From: an uncultured Bacteroidota bacterium
GTDB taxonomy: Bacteria > Bacteroidota > Bacteroidia > Chitinophagales > Chitinophagaceae
Reading direction: 5' to 3'
DNA: 64,000 nucleotides
NCBI GenBank assembly: GCA_946479615.1
Contig: CAMLGR010000005.1
Location: 1-64,000, forward strand
Made by a program: the position numbers and the translations under genes. Within the stretch, counting starts at the first letter, position 1. Each line of letters starts with the position of its first letter. Shown here piece after piece: positions 53,602 to 63,730 of the stretch. Below the pieces are notes generated by a model. That model worked only from the letters and a program-made list of their open reading frames with translations. It did no database searches and was not told the origin of the DNA.

Positions 53602-55299
53602 TTACCATCCCGGGTTTTGATCAAGCGCCGTATTTTTTGTCACCTCGTCGATCGGTATAGGCATGAGGTATAACCGGTCATTGAACACGGGGTTCGCCAC
53701 CACGATCGGCTGATAGGTATAAGCCAACGGAGTAACAGAAGTGCGGGTGATCTTCATTCCATACAAAGGCGCATTCAAATACACAGACGCTGTTTTCCAC
53801 CTGCGCAGGTCCCAGAAACGATGTTCTTCAAAAGAGAGTTCTACTCTTCTTTCATTCCTGATCAGGTCGCGCATTTCTGCCTGTGTAATAGCCGCTTTGA
53901 TACCATACCTGTTATCGGCACCAGCTGTAATACCGGCTCTCTTTCGGATCAAAATGATCTGCAATGCTGCCGCTTCCGGATCCCCCAATTCATTTTGCGC
54001 TTCTGCCTGGTTTAATAATATTTCAGCGAAACGGAAGATGATGAAGTTGTGACTTTGTGTAGAATAAGAAGTACTGTTGCTAAAATCCGCCATGTATTTG
54101 CGCAGGTAATATCCTGTTTTGGTTTGCACCGTCGTCGCATTCGTTTTATCTAATCCTCCTTCAAATGTTTCTACGCTTCTTGACAGCCATTTCATACCAT
54201 TATAAAATACGGTTGCATCAAGACGCTTGTCACGACCCGCGTATGGATTATTAGGATCATATCCCGAGGCAGGATCCGTAATCGGCAACCCGTTCAGCAT
54301 GGTGAAAGCATCGACAAGATTTTGCGTAGGACTGGTACGGCCTCCGTTCTGTGTACCATTGTTAGAATAGCCTACCGGCCCGTTATTGAGTTCTATGTCA
54401 AAATTGTTGACCGACTGTTTGGCAAATATTACTTCCGCATTTTTCTTGGTAGTAAATACGCCGGCAAATGAAGAGGATAATGTATAATATGAAATGGCCC
54501 TGAACTCTATCGCAGCGTCCACGACTTTCTGCCATCGTGCAGGGTCAGCCGTGGTATAGCCAATCAATCCTTTTGTCTTTTGTGGACTGGCCGGAGCACC
54601 CCCATTAAAATAAGGGCTGGCAGCATACAAGTATACCCTGCACTTCAGTGCAATGGCGGCACCTTTGGTAATATGCCCCCAATCTGTATCCGGAGCAGGA
54701 TCGGCACCCAGGTCGCCTTTGATAGCGTCACACTCACTGACTATATACGCAACAGTTTGATCAAATGTATTACGTGGTAGTTCAAGATTATCTTCCAGTG
54801 TAAATATCCTGTCGGCCACCAGTGGCACACCGCCATATCTTTTCAATAATTCGAAATATAAAAAGGCCCTGATAAAACGTACTTCCGCTTTCCATTTGGC
54901 CAGGTTGACAGGAGTGGTAGGCACTTTATCAATGTTGGAAAGAAAAATATTCGCCTGCCGGATACCATAATAGGTATTGCTCCAGTAAGCATCTGGGTTT
55001 TGTACAGAACTCACCAGGCCGTTGGTATAATATTCAACGGTGGTATTATTCCTGGAAGGCACGGCATCATCGGTAGCGGCATCTAAAAAATCACCGCCTA
55101 CGCGGTTAAAACCAGTCGGTATAAAATTGTAAACATTATTCAGGAACTGTTGTGCAAATACGGCATTCCTGTCATTCACATCCCAGATCAGGTTGCTCGT
55201 GATACGTTCACGTGGCTCTTTTTCCAAATCCTTTTTACAAGAACTGGTTAGGAGCAACAGACCTATACAGAGCGAGCAAACTATTATTGATTTGTTCAT
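53602..55299 (-). CDS. SusD/RagB-family lipoprotein, first pair of the mannan-type locus
   Basis: The 565-residue protein has a lipoprotein signal (SLCIGLLLLTSSC) and SusD features: VRFIRAFLYFELLKRYGGVPLV, CRVYLYAASPYFNGGAPASP, FRFAEILLNQAEAQNELGDP, IRNERRVELSFEEHRFWDLRRW and a final NTALDQNPGW. It lies 16 bases after its partner SusC. Confidence 0.95.
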   Translation of the reverse strand: MNKSIIVCSLCIGLLLLTSSCKKDLEKEPRERITSNLIWDVNDRNAVFAQQFLNNVYNFIPTGFNRVGGDFLDAATDDAVPSRNNTTVEYYTNGLVSSVQNPDAYWSNTYYGIRQANIFLSNIDKVPTTPVNLAKWKAEVRFIRAFLYFELLKRYGGVPLVADRIFTLEDNLELPRNTFDQTVAYIVSECDAIKGDLGADPAPDTDWGHITKGAAIALKCRVYLYAASPYFNGGAPASPQKTKGLIGYTTADPARWQKVVDAAIEFRAISYYTLSSSFAGVFTTKKNAEVIFAKQSVNNFDIELNNGPVGYSNNGTQNGGRTSPTQNLVDAFTMLNGLPITDPASGYDPNNPYAGRDKRLDATVFYNGMKWLSRSVETFEGGLDKTNATTVQTKTGYYLRKYMADFSNSTSYSTQSHNFIIFRFAEILLNQAEAQNELGDPEAAALQIILIRKRAGITAGADNRYGIKAAITQAEMRDLIRNERRVELSFEEHRFWDLRRWKTASVYLNAPLYGMKITRTSVTPLAYTYQPIVVANPVFNDRLYLMPIPIDEVTKNTALDQNPGW

Positions 55300-55315
55300 T
55301 GTTAAAAGTTTATCG

Positions 55316-58144
55316 TTAAAGTTTCACGTTGATTCCGAAATTGATGACACGTTGTATCGGGTAAGTGCCATACACTTCGGGATCAATATCCTTCAGGCTG
55401 GTTTTGGTAAGCAGGTTATATCCGTTCACAAACAATCGCACCGAAGAAAGTTTGGCCCTGCGGATCAAACGATCCGGCAGTGTATAACCAACCTCTACAC
55501 TTTTTAACCGCAGGTAATCACCTTTTTTCATGTAGAAAGAAGAGAATGCCTGGTTATTTGAATTGGCACCAATACCCAGTCTTGGATAGGATGCATCGGT
55601 ATTATCCGGGGTCCATCTGTCAAGATTTGCCTGATACGCCTGGCCCAACCCCCCGTTCTGAAATTCAAATTGTGTGATATAACGGTTACGGTTAGCAACA
55701 CCCTGCAATAAAGCACTGACATCAAAACCTTTCCAGTTGACACCCATATTCACACCATAAGTCGTTAACGGTTTACCGGAACCGATAGCCGTCTGATCAA
55801 ATTGATTGATCACACCATCGTTATTCAGATCCCTGTATTTGATATCACCAGGCTGTGCTTTATAACCACTCAGTGTAGCGCTGCTGGCTATTTCTGCATC
55901 TGTCTGGAACAGGCCTTCTGCTATATAACCGAAGGGACGTCCTACCATTTCACCCGTGCGGCGGTTATAGGCATAAGGAAGATTGGCCTCATCAAAGAAT
56001 ACTACTTCTGACTGCTGAATGCTGGCATTCGCCGAAATAAAGTAATTGACGGCTCCTCTTGTTTCTTGCCAGGATAAGTTAAAGTCCATACCTGTGTAGC
56101 GGTTCTCACCAATATTCTCATTAGGATAATTGATCCCTAATAAAGTGGTGCTGCGGCCACGCTGCATAAGCAAGTCATAAAATTTGTTATTATAATATTC
56201 CACGGTAAACGCTAACCGGTTATTCAGCAGATCACCCTGCAGACCCACATTGAATTTGTTCGCTTTCTCCCAGGTTATACCGGGATATGCCAGGTTAATC
56301 TGTGAAAGTGTACTGACAGCACCGGCAGATGTTCCGAAATAAACCTGTGCAGCATTATTATAGCTCTGCACATAGGAGTAATAACCGGGATTATCCCATC
56401 CTGATTTTCCATATGATGCATAAAGTTTCAGGTTGCGCATCCACGCGACACCATTGGCAAATTGTTCCTTGCCGATATTCCAGGTAGCGCCTATAGCAGG
56501 AAAAAATCCTCTTTTGGTGCTGCCATTTGCCGGGTAACGGTTAGAACCATTATAACTAACCGCTGTTTCCACTACATATTTCTCTTTATAATTGTAAGCA
56601 ACCCTGCCTGATGTTCCGGAAATAATATAAGGAAGATCAGAACCTGAGACCATGTTATCACGATTGTACATCAGTAATACATCGATCCCATGGTCCTGTT
56701 TGAATGTATGCTGATACCCCAGCGAACCTTCTGCATAGGTAGAACGGCCCTGTACTGCTAATCCATTTGTATTAATCTGATCATTCACAATTCCTATTGG
56801 TGAATACCCGGCACCATTTGCTTTATAGGCAACAAATACTTTTGTCCGCGTAATATTTTCTGTAAGGTTGGAAGAATAAGATAATCTTGCTTTTACCCAA
56901 AGACCAGGTGTGATATCATCCAGCGTACGTTTTAAATTAAAATCGGCAAGGATATCGCGGCGGTAACTTTGACGGTAACCCGAACCGGTTGATAACCCCT
57001 GCAGATTGCCCGATTGGGTTGTATTTGCTACATTAAGATTCGTTGTCTGGTAATCCGGACTTCCACCCAGGCTGCCATTCTCGTTGTAAACCGGATAGGC
57101 ATTGCCGGGTGTATTTAATATTCCCGAAAATATTGTTCCTACTGTACCACCTGGCTCATTACTATTGATGATACGACCGAGGAGGGAAATACCTGCCGTC
57201 AATTTGGGTGTAATCGTCAGGTCAATATTTGTACGGGCGAGATAGCTTTTCAGCCAGTTGTTGGTAGGATATACATTTGCTGAATTTTCTCTCAGCAATC
57301 CCTGCTGATTCAAATGTTCCAGTGCTACAAAAAAGCGGGAGAACCGGTTGCCACCGGTAGCATTAAAACTATACCGGTTAATCATAGATGAGCTTTTCAG
57401 TAATTGCGATTGCCAATCCACATCAGGATGACCAAATGGATCGGTGCCATTCTGGTAAGCGAGCAGATCGGCATCATTGTACAGCAAACGTTTCAGTGCC
57501 GTATCATTGGCCTGGCGCACCCGCAGTTCATTATTTACCGCTTCATTGCGCAAACGTGCATAATCATAGGCCCCCAATACCTTGGGCAATCCCAATGGTG
57601 TTTGTACGCCGGATTGTGCCGTGAATGAAATACTGTTGGCTGCATTAGCTCCTTTTCTTGTGGTGATCATCAATGCACCGTTCGCACCCCGTACACCCAG
57701 CATCGCCGTTGACACCGCATCTTTTAATAGCGTGACCGATTCTATTTCTTCGAGATCAAGGGTGGTAAGATTGCGCACTACCCCATCGATCAAAACAATC
57801 GGCGCACGTCCGTGTAAGGTAATGTTAACGCCATCCGAACCGGGCTGACCAGAAAATTGCTCGGAATAAATGCCGGTTAGCCTTCCTGTCAGGGCATTCA
57901 ATACATTGGTCACCGGTGCTTTTATCAAATCAGTACGATACACTACATCGATAGAAGCAGCCGTGAGAGCAGAGGTCGTGGAATAATAAGGAAAATTCAC
58001 CACCCTGTTTTTTGCAGAGTCAGGTGCGAGACGATTGACAGAATCAGCGGAAGAAAGATTATCCTGCGCCGATACATTTGTTACAGACAACCATAAAATG
58101 GTTGTAAGAAAAAGTAGCCGGGAAAGTGGATGTCTATTTCTCAT
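55316..58144 (-). CDS. SusC-like transporter without the N-terminal regulatory domain
   Basis: The 942-residue protein has a signal peptide (LLFLTTILWLSVTNVSAQ) and goes almost straight to the plug (VLNALTGRLTGIYSEQFSGQ, VLIDGVVRNLTTLDLEEIES, VRGANGALMITTRKG), then a barrel ending RVINFGINVKL. The carboxypeptidase-D-like domain and a clear TonB box (normally D-E-V-V-V-x-G-Y-G) are missing, replaced by about 60 polar residues (SADSVNRLAPDSAKNR and so on). It is roughly 120 residues shorter than the other two SusC proteins here. It is the first transporter gene of the locus. TonB coupling may differ. Confidence 0.9.
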   Translation of the reverse strand: MRNRHPLSRLLFLTTILWLSVTNVSAQDNLSSADSVNRLAPDSAKNRVVNFPYYSTTSALTAASIDVVYRTDLIKAPVTNVLNALTGRLTGIYSEQFSGQPGSDGVNITLHGRAPIVLIDGVVRNLTTLDLEEIESVTLLKDAVSTAMLGVRGANGALMITTRKGANAANSISFTAQSGVQTPLGLPKVLGAYDYARLRNEAVNNELRVRQANDTALKRLLYNDADLLAYQNGTDPFGHPDVDWQSQLLKSSSMINRYSFNATGGNRFSRFFVALEHLNQQGLLRENSANVYPTNNWLKSYLARTNIDLTITPKLTAGISLLGRIINSNEPGGTVGTIFSGILNTPGNAYPVYNENGSLGGSPDYQTTNLNVANTTQSGNLQGLSTGSGYRQSYRRDILADFNLKRTLDDITPGLWVKARLSYSSNLTENITRTKVFVAYKANGAGYSPIGIVNDQINTNGLAVQGRSTYAEGSLGYQHTFKQDHGIDVLLMYNRDNMVSGSDLPYIISGTSGRVAYNYKEKYVVETAVSYNGSNRYPANGSTKRGFFPAIGATWNIGKEQFANGVAWMRNLKLYASYGKSGWDNPGYYSYVQSYNNAAQVYFGTSAGAVSTLSQINLAYPGITWEKANKFNVGLQGDLLNNRLAFTVEYYNNKFYDLLMQRGRSTTLLGINYPNENIGENRYTGMDFNLSWQETRGAVNYFISANASIQQSEVVFFDEANLPYAYNRRTGEMVGRPFGYIAEGLFQTDAEIASSATLSGYKAQPGDIKYRDLNNDGVINQFDQTAIGSGKPLTTYGVNMGVNWKGFDVSALLQGVANRNRYITQFEFQNGGLGQAYQANLDRWTPDNTDASYPRLGIGANSNNQAFSSFYMKKGDYLRLKSVEVGYTLPDRLIRRAKLSSVRLFVNGYNLLTKTSLKDIDPEVYGTYPIQRVINFGINVKL

Positions 58145-58335
58145 ACAGCATTATATCTGATAAATATTATTTGATTATTATTTTGGAAGCAGTCAGTTTT
58201 TGAATAGTGGCAGCACTATCAGCCAACCATGGTTAAGAACTGTTCTCATCTTGTTTGTTTCTTTTCATACTAGCAGTTTAGGTTGTTTAAAAAGTCAATA
58301 CTGGTTAAATCGTTATAGGCGCACCTTGTTATTGG

Positions 58336-58677
58336 TCATTGATTAAATAATACCGCATACCAGGAAAAGAAACAACCCCGTATTGAACAGTACCACTGCT
58401 TGCCCGGTCCTTGTTTTACGGTGATTGTTTCTTTACCTGGTACCACCGTACAATCGGTAGCGGTATTGTTGCTATAAGTGGTTATGCAATGGCTGGAATA
58501 AAGGGCCTGTTGATAGGCCCATACGTTTATGTGGATAATATTTCCGGGGAATGGTAGCAGGGAAAAAGCGATGACAGCATTACGGGATTCGGCAACCCTT
58601 TCCGCTCCCTTTTGGCTCGTTCGGGCATAGGCCAGGAACATACACAGCAGGAAAATAATCAGCAAGCTAACCCTCAT
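58336..58677 (-). CDS. small secreted protein of unknown function (tentative)
   Basis: From the ATG at 58677 the product is 113 residues with a signal peptide (VSLLIIFLLCMFLAYA). The rest is short beta-type sequence with four cysteines (SSHC, TDC, WYCSIRGC), which could pair as disulfides. No family was recognised. It lies between the hybrid sensor gene and the first susC on the same strand, with a 190-base gap to susC. A longer reading from 58710 is possible but starts with polar residues before the signal. Whether it is real is uncertain. Confidence 0.45.
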   Translation of the reverse strand: MRVSLLIIFLLCMFLAYARTSQKGAERVAESRNAVIAFSLLPFPGNIIHINVWAYQQALYSSHCITTYSNNTATDCTVVPGKETITVKQGPGKQWYCSIRGCFFSWYAVLFNQ

Positions 58678-58955
58678 ATACAAGAATCGTTTTGGCGTTG
58701 TTAAAGACACCTAAAACTATTTTTTTTGGGTATGCAGACAGGTATCGCTATGTTCAGAACTAGTGCCTCAAATGATAAAAGGGAATGATAATCAGGATGT
58801 TCGCAAAAGAAGAGAGCGGAATTGAACAAATGAGACCGTACTCATTCAGCTTTTCACCGCGTGGTAATACAGAGGTGGCACAGAGTTCACTTATTTGACA
58901 AATTGTATGTGTACTATATTCCTGTGATCTTATGTTGTAAAACAATATAAAGAAA

Positions 58956-61900
58956 CTACCCGAGGTTGATCGGGTCCTTGCCGGCTTCGTTATCGGACTG
59001 GTATTGTGAAGGCAGAATATTAAACTCCTCTTTAAAATACTTGGTAAAGTTTTTAGGATTGCGGAACCCTACTTCGTAAGCTATTTCCGAAATGGTCATC
59101 TGGCTTTTTCGCAACAACTGTGCACCACGCTTGAGCCTGATGGAACGGATAAACTCTAATGGGCCCTTGCCTGTCAGGGATAATATTTTAGTGTACAACC
59201 CCACCCGGCTCATATACATTTCCCGGCTCAATTCTTCTACCGAAAAATCAAAATTGTCCATATTCTTTTCAACGATCGCAAGCGCCTGCTTGATAAACTG
59301 TTCATCCAGTGGTGTAATGGTCACTTCGCTCGGATTGACCTCGATCTGTTTACGAAATTTCCGTTGCAATAATTTTTGCTGGCCGAGCAGGTTCTTTATG
59401 CGGGAATCCAATATCTGGAACGTAAAAGGTTTGGCGATATAATCATTGATACCAACCTGGTAACCTTTCAATTGTGTTTCTTCATCCCCCATCGCAGTCA
59501 GTAATATCACAGGAATATGTGCGGTATCAACCCCGTTCTTAATCCTTCGTGCCAGTTCAATGCCATTTACTTCCGGCATCATGATATCGCTGACGACAAG
59601 ATCAGGATTTACCGCTTGTATCTTTTCCCACCCTTCTTTACCATTTATAGCTTCTTCTACCTGGTAATACAGTTTCAGGTTGTCTTTCAGGTAAGTCCTG
59701 AAATCTTCATTATCTTCTACCACCAGCAGAGTTTTCTTTTTACCTCCCCGCGTTTCTTTATGAGCTTCTTCTTCTGTCTCGCTGATAGTATCCGGTAACG
59801 GCGTTTCTCCGGGTGTATCCGGACCATGGGAATCATGGATCTTCCAGACTGGTAATGCTACACTGAAACAAGTTCCTTTACCGGGTTCACTCGTAACAGA
59901 TATGGTACCATTGTGCAACCGTACAAATTCTTTGGTAATAGCCAATCCGATACCACTGCCCTGGTTGACCATGCTGGCAGGCACCTCATCCTGGAAGAAC
60001 CGATCGAAGATGCGGTCATGTTTATCCGCGGCAATACCAATACCGGTATCACAAACCTGGATCGTCAGGGTATGATCTTCCCTGGTATTATTATAAAAGA
60101 GGTTCACACTTACTTTACCGTCGTCATAAGTATATTTAAAGGCGTTGGAAAGCAGGTTGAACATGATCTTTTCCAGTTTATCCTTGTCAAAATAGATCTC
60201 AAGTGATTCCACGTTGGAGGCAAAGGCAAATTCAATATGTTTTTTATCTGATAAATCTGAAAATGAATAACTGATCTCTTTGAGAAACCGGACCACATCA
60301 CCAGCTACCGGGTATAATTTAAATTCCTGCACTTCCATCTTCCGGAAGTCAAGCATCTGGTTGACCAGTTTCAATAACCGCTGGGCATTACGTTGTACAA
60401 GATGCAATTGCTTCTTCTTATCCGGGTCGGGTGTACTCCTGATGATGGTATCCAGTGGTGAAAGTATCAGGCTAAGAGGAGTGCGGAATTCATGGCTGAC
60501 ATTGGTAAAGAATTTTGTTTTCATAGCATCCAGCGCCTGCATACGTTCAGCCTCATGCCGTTGCTTTTCCACTTCATATTTCATTCTTCTCCGTTGTACA
60601 GTGATCTTGCGGATCACATAAAATATACCGGCAGCGATGACTATATATATAAAGTAGGCCCAGGTAGTTCTCCAGAAAGGAGGATCAATGATAATGGCAA
60701 GCTGTTTCTCCGGCGTCCATTCATTATTGGCATCCAGCATTTTTACTTTCAATACATAACTTCCGGGATCGAGATTGGTATAGGTAGCTTTCCGGCTGCT
60801 GCCATCTGTATAGAGCCAGTCATTATTAAACCCTTCCAGCTTGTACGCATATTTATCGCGGCTTCCATGTGAAAAATCCAGGGCGGCAAATTCGATAGAA
60901 AAAACATTTTCTTTATATTTTAAATGCACCTGTCTGGCATTGGTCAACGCTTCATGAAGAAGAACGCGGTGATTGATTTCTTCGCCGGGCTCGATATTAT
61001 TATTTAATATCTGCAGGCTGGTAAAAACAATATTGGGTTTTAAACGATGCCTGACAATATTGGAAGGATCGAGGATATTAAATCCGCCGGGGCCTCCTAC
61101 CAGTAATTCACCGGTGCGCAATTTCAGCGCTGCATTCTCATTGAACTCGCGGCTTTGCAGGTTATTGGTCTCATCATAATTAATAACAGAAAAGTTCAGC
61201 GTGGAAATATCTTTCGCACTATCCGGAACAAGATTATACAAACCGCTTGGCGAAGTGATCCATAGATGTTGCCGGTTATCTTCCAGTATTGTCAATATTG
61301 TATTATCGGGTAATCCCTGTGAAGTGGTGAATGTGCGGAATTTCCCGGTGGCTTCGTCAAATACCACCAGTCCCTCTCTTGTTCCGATCCATATCCAGCC
61401 CCTGCTGTCTTCCAGCAAAGAAATAATGTTATCGTTATTACTTAAGGCATAATGTACAGGTTTGGGATTTTTCTTATAGAATACGTCAATCCCATGCGAG
61501 GTACCGATCCATAAATTGCCTTTCCTGTCCTGCATCAGGGTTGAAATATAATTGGCCTGTATAAGCCCGGTGCCATCGCTTTTTGCCTGGTGATGTATGA
61601 ATTTCCCGGTGGCAGGATCAAATAGCTCCAGTCCACCCGATAAGGTCCCGATCCACATATTATATTTATCATCCTGGAATATTTCCCATACACAATCATC
61701 TGCAAGGCTGGCAGAATTATTGGGATCATGCTTGTAATTGACAAATCCTTTTCCATCAAACCGGCTCAGCCCACCGAAATAACTGCCCGTCCAGAGCTGC
61801 TCTTTCTGATCGATCCACAAACTTACAATCACATTATTGCTAAGACTATGTGGATCAGCAGGATTATGCACGTACTGCTTAAAAGTGTTTTGCTTCCTGT

Positions 61901-63083
61901 TAAAATAGATCAATCCTCCCCCATTGGTACCGATCCAGATATTTCCCTTTCCGTCCTCTACAAAACGGTTGACATCATCATAAGGAAGACCGCTGACATT
62001 TATATAAGAATGCCGGTAATGTGGGAAATGCACCAGGTTTTCATCAAGATAATTTACACCTTGCTTATAAGTGCCGATCCAGATAACACCTGATTGATCT
62101 TTATATAGTGTATTGATACTGTTCTGACTTAAACTCTTACTGCTTTTGGGATCGGCTGACAAATAACGTACGCTGAAGTTATTACGCTTATCAACCAGGT
62201 TGATGCCGCCATGGTCCGTCGCCACCCATATTATTCCCTGGCTATCCTGGGTAATTCCCTTGATAATACTATTGCTTAAACGACTGGGACCACTGTTATC
62301 TGTCAATGTTTGTATGGTTTGCTGGTCAGGGCGAAAAAGAAAAACTGCATTGGGTAGTCCTCCTGCCCATATCCAGACATCATCATCTGTATCGATAAAA
62401 CAACTATAAAGAAAATTCGTTTTGCTGAGCGCATGCAGCGCTTCACTCCGCTGGATCACTTTTCTGGAAACGGGGTCTAATTTTTCTATGATCCCGTTAC
62501 GATGCACCATCCATATATTGCCTTTGCTATCTTCCCTGACCGCAGCCACATGATTGCTGGCAATACTTTCTTTATCATTTTCACGGTGCTGTATAGCCAT
62601 TGTCTTACCGGTCAAAGGCGAATATTGATAAACACCCAGAGTATCGAAAAGGAACCAGTAATTAGCATGACTGTCCCTGACAATCCTGAGTACATTCTCC
62701 TGGGGCATGGAAAGCTCAGCCAGGTATTTTTTGTAATTTCTATCAAATCGTTCTGTCCTGGGACAATAAATACTGGGATTGTACCCCCCTATCCAGATCT
62801 TCCCTTCCGGTAATGAAAAAAGATTAGGAATACTGTTATCCTGGATAGTTGTACTGTCATTACTATCACTACGAAATACCTTAAAGGAATAGCCATCATA
62901 GCGGTTCAGTCCCGATACGGTACCAAACCAAACAAATCCTTTATCGTCTTTCAATACCGCATTTACCTGGTTATTGGAAAGACCATCATAGGCATCAATC
63001 CTGGAAAAAGCATATTGCTCCGTTTGAGCAGCGGCAGTATAAAACAACAATCCAAAAAATAATAGTGGTACAATGTTTCGCAT
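58956..63083 (-). CDS. hybrid two-component system sensor-regulator
   Basis: The 1375-residue protein joins, in order: a signal peptide (IVPLLFFGLLFYTAAAQ), two-propeller Reg_prop repeats (DDKGFVWFGTVSGLNRYDGY, DSRGWIWIGTREGLVVFD), a Y_Y_Y domain (FNNDWLYTDGSSRKATYTNL), a membrane helix, a histidine kinase (NVSHEFRTPLSLIL, His near 862, and NLLSNAFKYT), a receiver (LVVSDIMMPEVNG, Asp near 1164) and an AraC-type HTH (ISEIAYEVGFRNPKNFTKYF). Such proteins bind oligosaccharides in the periplasm and switch on the adjacent utilisation genes. It heads the minus-strand locus. The start at 63083 is chosen to place the signal peptide at the N-terminus. Confidence 0.97.
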   Translation of the reverse strand: MRNIVPLLFFGLLFYTAAAQTEQYAFSRIDAYDGLSNNQVNAVLKDDKGFVWFGTVSGLNRYDGYSFKVFRSDSNDSTTIQDNSIPNLFSLPEGKIWIGGYNPSIYCPRTERFDRNYKKYLAELSMPQENVLRIVRDSHANYWFLFDTLGVYQYSPLTGKTMAIQHRENDKESIASNHVAAVREDSKGNIWMVHRNGIIEKLDPVSRKVIQRSEALHALSKTNFLYSCFIDTDDDVWIWAGGLPNAVFLFRPDQQTIQTLTDNSGPSRLSNSIIKGITQDSQGIIWVATDHGGINLVDKRNNFSVRYLSADPKSSKSLSQNSINTLYKDQSGVIWIGTYKQGVNYLDENLVHFPHYRHSYINVSGLPYDDVNRFVEDGKGNIWIGTNGGGLIYFNRKQNTFKQYVHNPADPHSLSNNVIVSLWIDQKEQLWTGSYFGGLSRFDGKGFVNYKHDPNNSASLADDCVWEIFQDDKYNMWIGTLSGGLELFDPATGKFIHHQAKSDGTGLIQANYISTLMQDRKGNLWIGTSHGIDVFYKKNPKPVHYALSNNDNIISLLEDSRGWIWIGTREGLVVFDEATGKFRTFTTSQGLPDNTILTILEDNRQHLWITSPSGLYNLVPDSAKDISTLNFSVINYDETNNLQSREFNENAALKLRTGELLVGGPGGFNILDPSNIVRHRLKPNIVFTSLQILNNNIEPGEEINHRVLLHEALTNARQVHLKYKENVFSIEFAALDFSHGSRDKYAYKLEGFNNDWLYTDGSSRKATYTNLDPGSYVLKVKMLDANNEWTPEKQLAIIIDPPFWRTTWAYFIYIVIAAGIFYVIRKITVQRRRMKYEVEKQRHEAERMQALDAMKTKFFTNVSHEFRTPLSLILSPLDTIIRSTPDPDKKKQLHLVQRNAQRLLKLVNQMLDFRKMEVQEFKLYPVAGDVVRFLKEISYSFSDLSDKKHIEFAFASNVESLEIYFDKDKLEKIMFNLLSNAFKYTYDDGKVSVNLFYNNTREDHTLTIQVCDTGIGIAADKHDRIFDRFFQDEVPASMVNQGSGIGLAITKEFVRLHNGTISVTSEPGKGTCFSVALPVWKIHDSHGPDTPGETPLPDTISETEEEAHKETRGGKKKTLLVVEDNEDFRTYLKDNLKLYYQVEEAINGKEGWEKIQAVNPDLVVSDIMMPEVNGIELARRIKNGVDTAHIPVILLTAMGDEETQLKGYQVGINDYIAKPFTFQILDSRIKNLLGQQKLLQRKFRKQIEVNPSEVTITPLDEQFIKQALAIVEKNMDNFDFSVEELSREMYMSRVGLYTKILSLTGKGPLEFIRSIRLKRGAQLLRKSQMTISEIAYEVGFRNPKNFTKYFKEEFNILPSQYQSDNEAGKDPINLG

Positions 63084-63730
63084 CTTCAATATCTTTTTTA
63101 CAATTCTCCAGGTCCAATAAACAACACGCATTAGCACACAGCTAAGATATTACGCAGGAAGGTTGCCTGCAATTTGAATCAAATCTGTCATTTAAAAAAA
63201 TATGTTGGGACGCATCAGTATTAGGCCTGTAAACCTGATGCTATGCAATCGGATTAAAAAATTATGAATCAATGGATAGGCTGAGGCAGGAATATAGAGG
63301 AAAGGAGTTTGAATCATTGCTGCCCGGTAAAAATTTTTCAGCTGGCAGCAAACATATACCTTATCATACAATGTAAAAACTTATCTTGCTTATTTCCACA
63401 TATTCTCCAATGTCTCTACAACAACTGTAAACGTAAATAAATTGCCTGAATAGTTTAATCCTGACGCAATGAGGCGCATACTTATTAGCTTACAGGTAGC
63501 GGCCAGGCTAGAGAATGGAAATATAGTTATCAGTAACCGGCGCCCCAATGAGATTCAAAAGCCGGGGGGGGCTGGCCAGGTGCTGTATAACTACCGGAAA
63601 TGACCCCGGTAAAAAATCAGCATGGATACTACGCCAATGGGCAGATCCTGATATGGGCCGGCTTCTTCGATACAATTACTGGATGAACCAGCTATTAAAA
63701 AATATAAATGACTATTTCAGACCAGGCAAA
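63084..63730. other. divergent intergenic region, no clear gene
   Basis: This 647-base region separates the hybrid sensor from the partial plus-strand gene. A 44-codon plus frame at 63469-63603 (with ARLENGNIVISNRRPNEI) could be a gene remnant but is too short to call. A half-site TGCAATCGG lies at 63244. A G-run of 8 bases at about 63564-63571 stands out. No exact promoter element was found. Confidence 0.4.

Noticed and set aside
58760..58945. 61-codon minus frame after the hybrid sensor
   Set aside because: No signal, motif or promoter, and it lies in an AT-rich spacer.
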